From JACDAN01 sp963847235 (GTDB taxonomy: Bacteria; Actinomycetota; Thermoleophilia; Gaiellales; Gaiellaceae), in assembly GCA_963847235.1 (NCBI GenBank), contig CAWJYU010000015.1, forward strand, positions 124,001 through 188,000: 64,000 bases of DNA. The letters are read 5' to 3'. Under the pieces are notes generated by a model that was not told where the DNA came from, did no database searches, and saw nothing but the letters and a program-made list of their open reading frames with translations. The position numbers and the translations under genes were made by a program. This document shows positions 1-10,287 of this stretch, piece after piece (position 1 is the first letter of the stretch; every line of letters begins with the position of its first letter).

Positions 1-555
1 TCGGGCACCGCCTCGCGGGCGCTTGCCTCTACCTCGATCCCGCGACCGTCGAGTCTCAGCGAGGCGTCGACCGCTTCGACCATCGTTGGCCAACCGGCGC
101 CACTCATCGACTTCAGCCGCACTCCAAGTCCTCCTTCGCGACCCGCTGTGTCAGCCCGGTCCGCAGAGACTCAGCGTAGGACGACCCAGCGCCGGGCGAA
201 CAGACCAGAAACGCAAGACCCCACGCGCGAGGGGGAGCTAGACCGGATGGGGGTTCTGCGATTCGTGCTGTGACGCAGAGCAAGCGGGCCGCCCGTCGGG
301 CAGCCCGCCTGCCAAGGGGCTTCGATGGCTCTGGACGCCGAGCCGCCGAGCCGCGGCCTGCCCGCGTCGCCGAGATCACGGTACCCGCTGGCTCGAGCCG
401 GCAATGCCGAAGTCGAGTCAGTCGAACGGGCTTCGCGGAACGAGACGAATGGCCAGGCGGCATCGCGGTGCGGTCGCGACCGCCTTGTACGGCCTGGACG
501 ACCGCCGTACTGTGGTGACCTGTGAGCCTTCGGCAGAGCGCGATAGTCGTTCCGC
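1..555. other. No confident gene
   Basis: I see no gene I can defend here. A reading frame open at the left edge runs from base 3 to a TAG at 177-179 on the plus strand (about 58 residues, including the stretch ACLYLDPATV) and could be the tail of a gene lying mostly outside the window, but I recognise no family. The remaining open frames on both strands overlap one another and are Arg/Ser/Pro-rich, as expected of non-coding frames in GC-rich DNA. Confidence 0.3.
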
Positions 556-810
556 GTGCTCGCGGCGCTGTCCGCGGCCCTTCTCCTGATGGTGGACGAC
601 GCCGCGCATGGAGGCGACTGGCCGGGTTGGGACGAGGGCTGGGCGCTCGTCGTGTTCCCGCTCGGCATCCCGGTCGCGGTCGCGGCTGCGGTCGGGCTCG
701 GAGGGAAGGCCCTACGAGCTGCCACTGGCCGCATCATCGTGCTCGTCACCGGCGCGGTCTGGCTCTGGGGCGCCGCACTGTTCGCCCTCTGGTTCGTCGT
801 CGGAAATTAG
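556..810 (+). CDS. Small two-helix membrane protein, unknown function
   Basis: A GTG-started frame of 84 residues ending in TAG. Third codon positions are strongly G/C, as in the real genes nearby, which supports coding. The protein has a hydrophobic N-terminus (residues 1-12), a short acidic/aromatic stretch containing DWPGWDEGW, and two hydrophobic segments at about residues 30-48 and 58-80, so it is probably a small inner-membrane protein. I do not recognise the family. No clear ribosome binding site precedes the GTG, and a start at the ATG 15 codons downstream is possible. It faces the 3' end of the large secreted oxidase gene, so the two converge. Confidence 0.45.
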   Translation: MLAALSAALLLMVDDAAHGGDWPGWDEGWALVVFPLGIPVAVAAAVGLGGKALRAATGRIIVLVTGAVWLWGAALFALWFVVGN

Positions 811-1082
811 GAGAGCCCCCGCCTGAGCGGCATCTCTTGCGCTTCACGCGGACGCTCGCGGTGCCGGGTCAGGCGTCCGAACTCGAGGCCTAAGCGGTGT
901 TTGGTGATCTAGCCGCCGCCCTTCCCGGTGATCGAGGTCGCTATCGTGAATGACGCAGTTTCTCCATGCGCGAGGAAGCGAGCTCCAACGCGCGACGCGT
1001 GTCGAGCCACGCGTAGCGAAGAACGGCCCCACGCGTCGAGAAGCCGCTCTGGAATCTCAGACGGTAGCCCTGGACGACGAGG

Positions 1083-4000
1083 TCAGGGGACCGCGGCCTC
1101 GAGCATGATCGAGTCCCAGTACGGATTGGGGCTGGAGTCCGTCGAGTAGCCCACTCGGGCAACGAGGCCGTTCACGGCCGCTTGGTTCCAGGGGAAGACC
1201 GCCGGCGTGACGACTGAGGTCTTGTACTGGAGCCCTGTCTGGCTCATGTCACCGCTGAAGACGACTGTCTCGGTCGCTCCGTCGAAGATGCTCGTCCTGC
1301 CGTTGTCGGCGGCGCTTCCCGCGGCGTGATAGGCCAAGACCACCGAGACCTCGTAGATGCACGTCTCGGGCGTGTCCTGCAGGCCGAACTCGACGTAGCT
1401 GGTGCCGCTGTTTGCCTGCTGGCGGACGTAATCGGCGGTCGAGGTCATCGGTACGTCGTCGAGTCGTTGCCATGAGTTGCCGTCGATCGCCGTTCCGTCG
1501 TTGTTGCGGAAGTTGCCGGCGCCAAACGACGTCCCCATCGAGTCGGGGACGAGCCGCACGATGCGGCTGTCCGCCAGGGGGTATGCGGCCGGCTGCCGAG
1601 CGACGAAGATGTCGTCGTAGTTTGCGGTGTAGACGCTCGCGTTTGCGGTCGCCCCCATTCCGAACCCGTTGGCGGTCGTCGGGGCTGCGCTGCGTGACAC
1701 TTGCGTCTGCGTCTCACCGTTGACGCGCCAATCACCGAGATGTGGGCTTGCGCTGAGGTCGTAACGAAGGTCGATCGTGTACCAGGTCGCGGCGCTGACC
1801 GTGGTCGCCGACGTCGCGGTCGAGGTCCCGAGAACCAGCTGGAGCCGCTGAGAACTCGCGTTGTACCTGAAGACGAGGTCGGTGCCCGAGTCGATGTAGG
1901 CCAGGTTCGAGGTCACTGTGGGCAGCGAGCTGAGGCGCACGGCGAAGCGGGTGACGACGACACTCGACGCTGTGACCGACCGCAACGCCCGCACAGTCGC
2001 TGCATTGCTCGCATCGGCGATCCGCAGCGAGTACGCGCCGCTGCGGACGACGGTGTTGTCGGCCGTGGGGGTACCCGTCACGCTCGAGAAGATGCCGCCG
2101 CCCGCCGTCGAGACCACGCCGTGCTCGATCCCCGTGAGCCAGACGGGCGAGGAGCGCAAGCAGAGTCCGGCCGCCTGCGTGGTCGCGCTCTGCACGCTCG
2201 AGTAGCCGCTCAGGTTGCCGGCCGCATCCGCCGCCCGCACCCGGTAGCTGTAACTGGTCGCCGCCTGCAAACCGGTGTCGTTCAAGGCGGCACCCGTCGG
2301 CGTCGCGACCTGGACGAAGTCCGAACAGCCCGCACCCTGGCAGCGCTCAACCCGGTAGCCGCTCACACCGGTGTTGTCCGTCGACGCCGCCCAGCCAAGA
2401 TTGATCTGGCTCGCCGACACCGCCGTCGCCGCCAAGCCCGCCGGCACCGTCGGCGCCTGCGTGTCCGGAGTCGTCGCGCTCTCGATCGCCGAGTAGCCGC
2501 TCAGGTTGCCGGCCGCGTCGGCGGCGCGCACGCGGTAGCGGTAGGTCGTCGCCGCCAAGAGGCCGGCGTCGCTGTAGCTCGTCGCGGTCGGGGTTGCCAC
2601 CTGGACGAAGTTCGTACACGTCGCTCCCTGGCAGCGCTCGACCCGGTAGCCCGCGAGCGCGACGTTGTCGGTCGACGCCGTCCAGGCGAGGTCGATCTGG
2701 CTCTGGGAGGCGGCGGTCGCCGTCAGTCCGGTCGGCGCCGTCGGCGCCTGCGTGTCCGGCGTCGTCGCGCTCTGCTCCGCCGTGTAGCCGCTCAGGTTGC
2801 CGGCCGCATCGGCGGCGCGGACGCGGTAGCGGTAGCGTCGTCGCCGTCGTGCAGTCCGATGTCGTTGTAGGTGGTGCCGGTCGGGGTTCCCACCTGGACG
2901 AAGATCGTGCAGCCGGCGCCCTGGCAGCGCTCGACCCGGTAGTTGGCGACCGCGACGTTGTCGGTTGAGCCGGTCCACGCGAGGTCGATCTGGGTTCCGG
3001 ACACGGCCGTCGCCGTCAGCCCCGTCGGGTCTGTGGGCGGCTGGGTGTCCGTCGTCGCCGCGTTCTGGATCGCGGAGTAGCCGCTCAGGTTGCCGGCGGC
3101 GTCGACAGCTCGGACGCGGTAGCGATAGGTCGTCGCCTCCGCAAGCCCAGTGTCTGAGAACGTCGGCCCGGTCGGGGTTCCGATCTCGAGGAAGTTGGTG
3201 CAGGCGGCGCCCTCGCAGCGCTCGACGCTGTAGCCCGTGACCGCGACATTGTCGGTCGACGCCGTCCAGGCGAGGTCGATCTGGCTCTGCGGAGGCGGCC
3301 GTCGCCGTCAGGCCAGTCGGTGCCGTCGGCGCCTGCGTGTCCGGCGTCGTCGCGTTCTCGATGGCCGTGTAGCCGCTGAGATTGCCGGCCGCATCGGCGG
3401 CGCGCACGCGGTAGCGGTAGGTCGTCGCCGTCGTGAGTCCGATGTCGTTGTAGGTGGTGCCGGTCGGGGTTCCGACCTGGACGAAGGTCGTACAGGTCGC
3501 GCCCTGGCAGCGCTCGACCCGGTAGTTCGCGACTGCGACGTTGTCGGTCGAGCCCGTCCAGGCGAGGTTGATCTGTGTCCCGGAGACGGCCGTCGCCGAG
3601 AGGCCCGTCGGTGCGGTCGGCGCCTGTGTGTCCGGCGTCGTCGCGTTCTGGATGGCCGTGTAGCCGCTGAGATTGCCGGCCGCATCGGCGGCGCGTACGC
3701 GGTAGCGGTACGTCGTTGCGGTCGTGAGTCCAGTGTCGTTGTACGTGGTGCCGGTCGGGGTCGCGACTTGTACGAAGGTCGTGCAGGTCGCGCCCTGGCA
3801 GCGCTCGACGCGGTAGTCCGTGACCGCGACGTTGTCGGTCGACGCCGTCCAGGAGAGATTGATCTGACTCGCGGAGACCGCCGTCGCGCTCAGCCCGGTC
3901 GGATCCGTCGGCGCCTGCGTGTCCGGCGTCGTCGCGTTCTGGATCGCCGTGTAGCCGCTGAGGTTGCCGGCCGCATCGGCCGCACGCACGCGGTAGCGGT

Positions 4001-6560
4001 AGGTCGTCGCCGCGCTGAGGCCGGTGTCGTTGATGCGTCGTGCCGGTCGGGGTCCCGACCTGGACGAAGTTCGTACAGGCCGCGCCCTGGCAGCGCTCGA
4101 CCCGGTAGCCGGCGACGGCGACGTTGTCCGTCGAGGCCGTCCAGGCGAGGTTGACCTGACTCTGCGACACAGCGGTCGCGGAAAAGCCCGTCGGGTCGGT
4201 CGGCGGGGTCGTGTCGGGAGGGCCGGAGGCGCCGATCGGCGTGTTCATATCCGTCTGCAGCTCGGTCGCGCTCAGCGCCCTGTTGTAGATGCGCACCTCG
4301 TCGATGCGACCGGCGAAGTACTGCCCGTAGAGCGCATCGCCGCCGATCGTCAGCGCCCCGTCGAGGTCGCGATCTGCGCTAGCACCGGCCGGCTCGCGAC
4401 CTCCACGCCGTTCACGACAGGCGCACGCGTCGCGCCGTCGAAGGTGGCCGCCAGATGGGACCACAGAGCTCAAGGGCAACGCCGAGCTCGCCGACAGCGG
4501 GCTGTGAATGTTCCAGCCCGTCGCCGGCGCACCCGATTCCGACGAGCCCATCAGGTAATAGATGTCGTCCGGACCCTTGTAGATCACGTCCCGCCAGCCG
4601 CCGCAGCGGTGGGAAGACCCACGCCTCGCAACGTCATCCGCCGTCGTCAAATCGAGCGAAGGCGAATCGGGGACGGTGACTCGCGCACTCGAACCGTTGA
4701 AGGAGAGCGCATTCCCGTACTTGCCCGTCGTGATCCAGCCGCGCTCCCGATTGCGCCGGTGTTGCTGTTCCCGGACGAGTCCGCAGCGCTCGTCCCGATG
4801 CCCTCGTTGAAGGAGTAGGCGGCGGCCAGACCGCTCACGGGCGGCGGAGGCGGGAGGCGGCGGCGGAGGCGGAGGCGGAGGAGGCGGCGGCGGTGGGCCG
4901 CGGTGTCGAGTCCGACCATGCTCGCCACCGACGGTACGCCGGCGGAATCGACGATGAAGAGCATGTAGATGCCCGGGACGGCCGTGTGCACGTTTGCGGG
5001 GACGCTCGCCGTCAGCGTGCCGTCGCCGGCTGTGAAGGAAAGCGGGACGTAACGCTGCTCCATCTCGACCGAGTGCGTTTGCGACCCCAGCCGGATCAGC
5101 CCGACCTTGCTGATCGAAGCGGCGTTCGGCGTGGTGATCTGGAAGGACGTACCGTGGCTGACCGAGCCAGGCGCGCTCGTGATCTCGGGACGCGGTGCAA
5201 GCTGCCCGGAGCCGTCTTTCTTGAACAGGTACGGCGGTGTGAAGACCTCGGCGTTCTTCGCCAGGTAGCCAACCTGGTCGCAGGTGCCGCAGATGCCGCC
5301 GCCCGACGAGAGCACGCGGCCGTCCGGGAGCAGCACCGCGGTCGAGTGATACTGGCGTGTCACAGCCTGCGCCGCGAGGGTGGTCCATTGGCCCGTCGCG
5401 GGGTCCCACCGCTCCGCGTTGTAGACGCCGCCGTTCATATCGATGAGCGATGCCCCGGTCGAGTTGCCACCGGTCGCCAGGACGCTCCCGTCGGCAAGCA
5501 GCGTGAGGTTGTGCTGGCGACGACCGAAGGCCATTGGCGAGGTAGCGGCGACTTGGGGCGTGGCGCCGTTGGTGTCGATCACAACCGCGGTGTTCGATGA
5601 AGCCCCGCCGCCGGCCACGAGCGTCTTGCCGATGTCATAGACCGCGCGGCTCCCGTAGCCGCGGTTGATTCCGTCGCGCTGGCCGAAGGTCTGCCAGGAG
5701 CCCCCGCCCGCGGTGTCGAGCTTCCGCATCGTCTGATTCGGCCCCGAGTAGAAGACGCGACCATCGGGTGCAACGTCCAACCAGGGATAGAGCGGCAGGT
5801 TGAGCGCAGCAGTGCTCAGTGTCCGCAGCGTCCCATCGGTCTTCCGAACCTCCGGAGTATCGGGACCGCCTTCCGTGATCAGCATCTCGCCGTTCGTCAG
5901 CGGCGTGACGGACGGATACCAGCGACCGGCCGCCATATTGGGACCGAGGCTCCAGCCGTTGGTCACAGGGTTGAACAGATGCGTCTGGACGATGCCGTCG
6001 AGTTGCGCGTTCCTGTTGCCGCCGGCGATGAACAACGAACCGTCGAAGAGGTGCGCGAAACCGGCGCAGAAGATGTTGTGACCCTGATCGACCGTGGCGG
6101 GTGTATGGGTACCCGTGATGGGGTCGTAGATGGTGGCTCTCGTAAAGTTGTGAACGGGAAAGGTCTCCGTCGCCGCATCGCCGACGGTGTCCCAGGCGAG
6201 CACTTTGCCGTTCGGAAGCAGCGCCACATGAATGCCGACGACGGGCCAGGGGGCGACTGGGCCCCATTCCCCGACTTGCCCGGCATCGGCCGCGACGACC
6301 TCGGCGGTCGCCAGCGACGCCCACGCAGACTGGAGCCGGGTGCCATTGTCGAGCACCGCCTCGCTCGCTGCGCTGTGGACGACCGTGTCTTCGGCCTGAT
6401 GACCCGCCGGAGTGTTGACGTCGTGCGCCTGGCCGGCGCCCGGAATACCAAGCGCGGCCGCTTGCACCAGCGCGACGAGGAGCGCAGTACGGACCGCCCA
6501 AGCGCGTCGCCGCGCCGTAGGGCGGCCAAGAAGGCTGGCCGCAGGATTCACCGCGAACAC
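1083..6560 (-). CDS. Secreted copper-radical-oxidase-like protein with LamG and seven FN3 domains
   Basis: A very large secreted protein. In order: signal peptide (hydrophobic core ALLVALVQAAALGIPGAGQA), a kelch-type galactose-oxidase domain (about 6290-5200), an E-set/DUF1929-like domain (about 5190-4960), a Pro-rich linker, a LamG-like domain (about 4820-4260), seven FN3 repeats (about 4210-2180) and a C-terminal domain of unknown fold. Counterparts of the galactose oxidase/GlxA cofactor residues can be seen: Cys in NIFCAGFAHL, Tyr in GRWYPS, Tyr-His in RQYHST and His in THSVEME. It may therefore be an active copper radical oxidase working on the exopolysaccharide. In Streptomyces the related GlxA acts with the glycan synthase CslA. 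The frame breaks near 2846, 3290, 4023, at several places in 4380-4750, and in the Pro-rich linker (4805-4900). The family continues across each break, so I treat them as errors. The start is uncertain: GTG at 6560 is chosen because it precedes the signal peptide, but the frame stays open to 6848. Confidence 0.7.
2180..4210 (-). repeat. Seven tandem FN3-encoding repeats, about 291 bp each
   Basis: Seven consecutive copies of an FN3 module of about 97 residues, each opening with a D-T-x-x-P-T-x-P-x-G-(L/F) signature and containing a YRVERCQGA core strand. Unit boundaries recur near 4210, 3930, 3640, 3350, 3050, 2760 and 2470. DNA similarity between copies is very high, which suggests recent expansion by unequal recombination. 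It also makes the copy number assembly-sensitive. Three of the gene's frame breaks fall in this array. Confidence 0.85.
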
Positions 6561-6793
6561 AGCATTCCACTGCGCCCGCGCCCGTTCAAGGCTAGTTTTT
6601 GCGGCTGAACGACTGGACGGAGCCGCGCGAGCGGCGCGCGGGTTCACGGCCTGTTGACGTTGCCGGCGACGAACGGTTGTCCGCTGTCTCGGGTTTCGAC
6701 AGCAGCTTGTGCTGCTACAGCGCCCTAGGGTACGCATACGGGCGCGAAGAACATATTCCGGGGCGCTCGCTGCGCGCTTCGACGAATCCGAGC

Positions 6794-7618
6794 CTACACC
6801 GCTTTGCGCGCAACCCAGATTTCCTCGCTCGGCCAACGCCGCGCCCATTCGAGGGTTGCAAAATCGAAAGCCGCCGCCGCGTCGAACCGAGGCCTAACCT
6901 CTACGAGGTTCTCGAGGACGAAGCCTCGAGTCCCCAAGAGCCGAATCCAGTCTCCATGTGTCAGGTGAAACTCGACCGCGCCGCTTTCCTCGAACTCCGT
7001 CCTACTGGCTGAGAAGTAGTCTCGTACGAGTCGCACTCCAGCGGGGCCCCCGGCGGGCGGACTGCAGGTCCTGAGAAATGCTCCCGCCGTGAAGAAGACC
7101 AGCCGGCCGCCCGGTCGAAGTAGTCGGTGAGCCTCGGGGATCCACCGACTCGGCTCGCACCACAGGCTTGCGCCGTATTCCGATACGGCCAGATCGAACG
7201 TCGCGTCGTGTAACTGCACGTCCTCCGCGTTCGCGCAGATAAGTGGAAACGTGAGGCTGAACTCGCGCTGAAGGCGTTGCGCGAACTCCAGCTGAGCTGG
7301 TGCGACATCGATTGCCACTGGCCGGAAGCCACCCCTCGCAAGCCAGGCCGACACTTTGGCAGTGCCGCAGCCAAGCTCGATGACCTCCGCACCCGGCTCG
7401 AGGCCTGCCAGGAGCCGAAGCTCAGATTCGGGGACGCCCCAAATGCCCCAGCGGAGCTCCTTCTCTTTCCACCCATCCCGGCCAACGGACTCATACGCGG
7501 GTGCCCAGCGCTGCCATAAAGCGCGGTTCCGTTCAATGTAGTCGCGCTCTGAGCCAGCAGCGAGGCTCTGTGGCCGGTGTGTTCCCAGACCGGGTTTGCC
7601 CTCGGCTGGCTCGCTCAT
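6794..7618 (-). CDS. Class I SAM-dependent methyltransferase
   Basis: A 274-residue protein with the Rossmann-type SAM-binding motif I (VIELGCGTAKVSAWLA, about residues 79-94), an acidic residue ending strand 2 (AIDVAP) and a motif-IV-like segment FDLAVSEYGASLW. This is the Methyltransf_11/25 layout. The substrate cannot be read from the sequence; being the last gene of a polysaccharide operon suggests a sugar or small metabolite. It starts 16 bases after the polymerase gene ends, so it is very likely co-transcribed with it and with the chain-length regulator upstream. The ATG start gives a polar N-terminus of about 40 residues before the domain. Confidence 0.8.
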   Translation of the reverse strand: MSEPAEGKPGLGTHRPQSLAAGSERDYIERNRALWQRWAPAYESVGRDGWKEKELRWGIWGVPESELRLLAGLEPGAEVIELGCGTAKVSAWLARGGFRPVAIDVAPAQLEFAQRLQREFSLTFPLICANAEDVQLHDATFDLAVSEYGASLWCEPSRWIPEAHRLLRPGGRLVFFTAGAFLRTCSPPAGGPAGVRLVRDYFSASRTEFEESGAVEFHLTHGDWIRLLGTRGFVLENLVEVRPRFDAAAAFDFATLEWARRWPSEEIWVARKAV

Positions 7619-7634
7619 CTTCGCAATCGCGCGG

Positions 7635-9176
7635 TTATGTACCTCGAGCGAAGCCAGGCGCGACCAAACTCGGAGCTACTGGCTCGGTACCGGGGTTGGG
7701 CCTCGATTCTGTGACGGCTTCTTCCGCATCGGCGAGCAAGAGAGCGGCAGCGAGAGAGACGACGATCCAGAACACGAAGGCTATCTGGACGAACGAAAGC
7801 GAGTCGTACGTGAACATCCCCGCGCCGAAGCCGGCAATAGCCGCCGCGAACCCAACCGGAAGCCATCCCTCCGGCCCCGCCCGCCGCCGTGATGCACGCC
7901 CGAGCCGACGAACAGCGGACCCGAAGAGGGCGGCCCAGCCCAGAACCCCGACGATCCCAATCTCGAGCAACAGGCTGAGCCACTGGTTGTCGAGGATGGG
8001 GGCGTTGCGAAGCGGATTATTGAACCCGGTCTGACGCGTCGCGAAGCCGAGCCCGAAGACAGGCCGGGCGCTGGCTTCGCGCAACGAGGGGCCGATCAGA
8101 CGCACGCGCCCGCCCGCGAGCATCGGGTCGGCTTCAGGGTTGATCTGAGTCTGCTGCTGGACGAGGCCACCTTCAGGGAAGAACGAGTTCTTCAACGTCG
8201 CGATCGACCCAGGGAGCGCGAGCTTGACGACGATGACCAGCGGAAGGAGTAGGGGCAGCAGCCGCATCGCTTCGCGAGGCTTCAGCCAAGTAATCACGAT
8301 TCCTACTACGACCAGGACGACGACCGGTGTCCTGGAGGCGGAGGACATTACGCCGATAAGGATCAGTCCTGTGGGGATAGCCCACCGCCGGCCAGAGCCA
8401 TACGCCAGCGCAACACCAAGTGGAACGGCGATCGCAAAGAGAACGCCCAGTGCGATTGGGTGTTGTGCAGACCCAATTGAACGGATAAGTCCGGCCCGCA
8501 CAACCTCGACCGGCCCATCGAACTGCAAGAACGGGAGGACATCGCTGATGTGGTCGAAGAGGTTGAAAGCAGTTCGCTGCTCGACCACGGCGAAGATAGC
8601 TACGACAGCAATCCCACTCACAAGAGATTTGGTGAGCTTTTCGATCGTTCGCCTGCTTCTCACGACCGAGATGATGAGGTAATGGAGAAGCATGAAGCTG
8701 AGGAAAAACGTCAGCGACTTCAGAACGACTGATTGGAGTGGTATTACTCGACCGATATTAACAACGTCTGATGCGAGCGAGGCAATAAGGATCAGCGCGA
8801 GGGGTATATGGAACGGGCTCCGTCGTAGACGAACTCGCGGGTGGACGAGTAGCGCAGCCATCCAGCACGCAAGCGCACCCGCCACCGCGACCCGATAGAG
8901 CTCAAGTTGAAATGGCAGCTCGACTCGAAAGCTGTACCTACCGATCGGGACAAACAGAACAACGGCGAAAATGAGTCCAATCGCTGTCGGCCAGCTCAGC
9001 AACAGCCGGTGCCATGCCACAATCGCCGCCGCGAAGGCGACTATCGCGGCGACCGCCACGATCCCCTTCCCGACGAAGGCCGCGGCCGTTAGGCACGTGA
9101 AGCTCCCGACGATCAGCAGCGTCGCGCGGTCGATCGGGCCGGGAAGTGAACCTTCGGGATGAGTGGCGAGCCTCAT
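7635..9176 (-). CDS. O-antigen ligase/polymerase-family membrane protein (Wzy_C)
   Basis: A 513-residue polytopic membrane protein with about 11-13 hydrophobic segments. A large loop after roughly residue 330 holds the family hallmark segment RPVFGLGFATRQTGFNN followed by DNQWLSLLLEIGIVGVLGW, typical of O-antigen ligase/Wzy-type enzymes (Wzy_C). These proteins join or polymerise lipid-linked glycan repeats on the outer face of the cytoplasmic membrane. In an organism that probably lacks LPS it is more likely an exopolysaccharide polymerase or a glycan-to-wall ligase. It lies 25 bases downstream of the Wzz-like gene and 16 bases upstream of the methyltransferase gene, all read leftward as one operon. 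Confidence 0.82.
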   Translation of the reverse strand: MRLATHPEGSLPGPIDRATLLIVGSFTCLTAAAFVGKGIVAVAAIVAFAAAIVAWHRLLLSWPTAIGLIFAVVLFVPIGRYSFRVELPFQLELYRVAVAGALACWMAALLVHPRVRLRRSPFHIPLALILIASLASDVVNIGRVIPLQSVVLKSLTFFLSFMLLHYLIISVVRSRRTIEKLTKSLVSGIAVVAIFAVVEQRTAFNLFDHISDVLPFLQFDGPVEVVRAGLIRSIGSAQHPIALGVLFAIAVPLGVALAYGSGRRWAIPTGLILIGVMSSASRTPVVVLVVVGIVITWLKPREAMRLLPLLLPLVIVVKLALPGSIATLKNSFFPEGGLVQQQTQINPEADPMLAGGRVRLIGPSLREASARPVFGLGFATRQTGFNNPLRNAPILDNQWLSLLLEIGIVGVLGWAALFGSAVRRLGRASRRRAGPEGWLPVGFAAAIAGFGAGMFTYDSLSFVQIAFVFWIVVSLAAALLLADAEEAVTESRPNPGTEPVAPSLVAPGFARGT

Positions 9177-9201
9177 TGCGCGGTTCCTTCGCCCGCTGGT
9201 G

Positions 9202-10065
9202 CTACCGGGGCGCGCGGGGAGTCCAGCGGGAGGCCGCGCCCCCGTGCGCGACCTCGCGATCAGCGCCAGAAAGCTCCTCTTCGGTCAGCTCGACGGCGTC
9301 TGCAAAACGATGAACCGGCTTCGAAGCTCCATTCACTGCTGTCAACGAAATCGCCTCCGATGGCGAGGCCACGTCCTGATCATCGATTGAGCGCTTCTTC
9401 GTTCGTTGCACGTTGTCGCGGATGAACGCCGCCGCAACGGTGGCCATGAGCCCTGCGAACAGAATCGCGATCAGGCCAGCCCGACTTCTCGGCTTAACGA
9501 GCATCGGCGCCCGGTATCGATCGACAACCTGCACCTGCACCCGCTGGTTCTCGCGAATCCCAGCTTTGTCCTGTCGGGACTTGAGGTTTGCGATGAAGGC
9601 ATCGGTCGCTCCGATCGTGAGCAGCGTCGCGGCGGCGGGGGAATCTCCAGTTCCGGTGATCTTCATGAGTGGCGTGGGCTGGCCGAAGATGGACGGTACG
9701 ACCTCGGCCTTAAGCGAAGCGCTACTCGTCACTGCTGCTCCCGGCGGCTTGAGGAGGCCCTTTCTCTGCAACGCCTTGATCACCGGATCGCTCGTCGCAT
9801 AAATCGAATAGAGCTCCACGAGAGCCGCAATCCGCTCAGGAGAACCGCTCGCCGACTCAGGAATAACCGAGCGCAATTCGAAGGACCCACGTGGCGAGAA
9901 GCTCAGTGTTGCCTCGTTCGACCACACCTCGGAGCCGCGGTAGCGTAGCCCGCTTGACGAGACTTGGACGTGCGAGAGCATGGCCAAAGCCAGCGATAGC
10001 GCGACGCCGACGGTCACGAGTAGCCGATGCCGGCCGAGCACCTGGGTGTAAAGTCCGAGATCGAT
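9202..10065 (-). CDS. Wzz-like polysaccharide chain-length determinant
   Basis: About 287 residues with a membrane helix near the N-terminus (LLVTVGVALSLALAML), an extracytoplasmic region of about 160 residues, a second helix (AGLIAILFAGLMATVAAAFI) and a cytoplasmic tail. This is the layout of Wzz/capsular polysaccharide co-polymerases, which set glycan chain length. No Walker-type kinase domain is attached. A strong ribosome binding site (AAGGAG at 10073-10078) sits 7 bases before codon ATC at 10065, and from there the N-terminus reads IDLGLYTQVLGRH, matching the usual MDLxLY start of the family as I recall it. The first conventional start is GTG at 10041, with no well-placed binding site. 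It heads the leftward operon with the polymerase and methyltransferase genes. Confidence 0.75.
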   Translation of the reverse strand: MDLGLYTQVLGRHRLLVTVGVALSLALAMLSHVQVSSSGLRYRGSEVWSNEATLSFSPRGSFELRSVIPESASGSPERIAALVELYSIYATSDPVIKALQRKGLLKPPGAAVTSSASLKAEVVPSIFGQPTPLMKITGTGDSPAAATLLTIGATDAFIANLKSRQDKAGIRENQRVQVQVVDRYRAPMLVKPRSRAGLIAILFAGLMATVAAAFIRDNVQRTKKRSIDDQDVASPSEAISLTAVNGASKPVHRFADAVELTEEELSGADREVAHGGAASRWTPRAPR

Positions 10066-10287
10066 TGTAAGACTCCTTCTAGAACCGCATAGTAGACGCG
10101 TTCAAGAGTGGCCCATACGGGCCGACGGCTAGGTTCTCCCCTGGACATTCGTCTAGGTTGCGGCTAGTGGAGCACCGGAGCGCATAGACATCAACAAGGG
10201 CAGAGCTAGCATGCTGTGAGTGGTTGTTTTCGCAGAATTTCTCACAGATTCCGCCGTTCGTGACGGGGTCGGCTCGGCGTTGAAAAG
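10066..10287. promoter_or_regulatory. Divergent intergenic region of the two polysaccharide operons
   Basis: This 222-base gap separates the leftward Wzz-polymerase-methyltransferase operon from the rightward GT2-flippase operon, so promoters for both should lie here. The AAGGAG at 10073-10078 is the ribosome binding site of the leftward gene. I cannot assign -10/-35 boxes with confidence. Confidence 0.5.

Noticed and set aside
113..749. Minus-strand open frames opposite the small membrane protein
   Set aside because: They are Arg/Ser/Pro-rich shadows of GC-rich DNA; the plus-strand frame at 556 has the coding-type third-position bias.
2180..4210. A CRISPR array or tandem satellite
   Set aside because: The ~291-bp units encode FN3 domains continuously, with no short repeat/unique spacer structure.
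4805..4900. Separate genes for the oxidase domain and the LamG/FN3 part
   Set aside because: The apparent boundary falls in the Pro-rich GC tract where reading is least reliable. No ribosome binding site or start follows it, and domain order is natural for one secreted protein.
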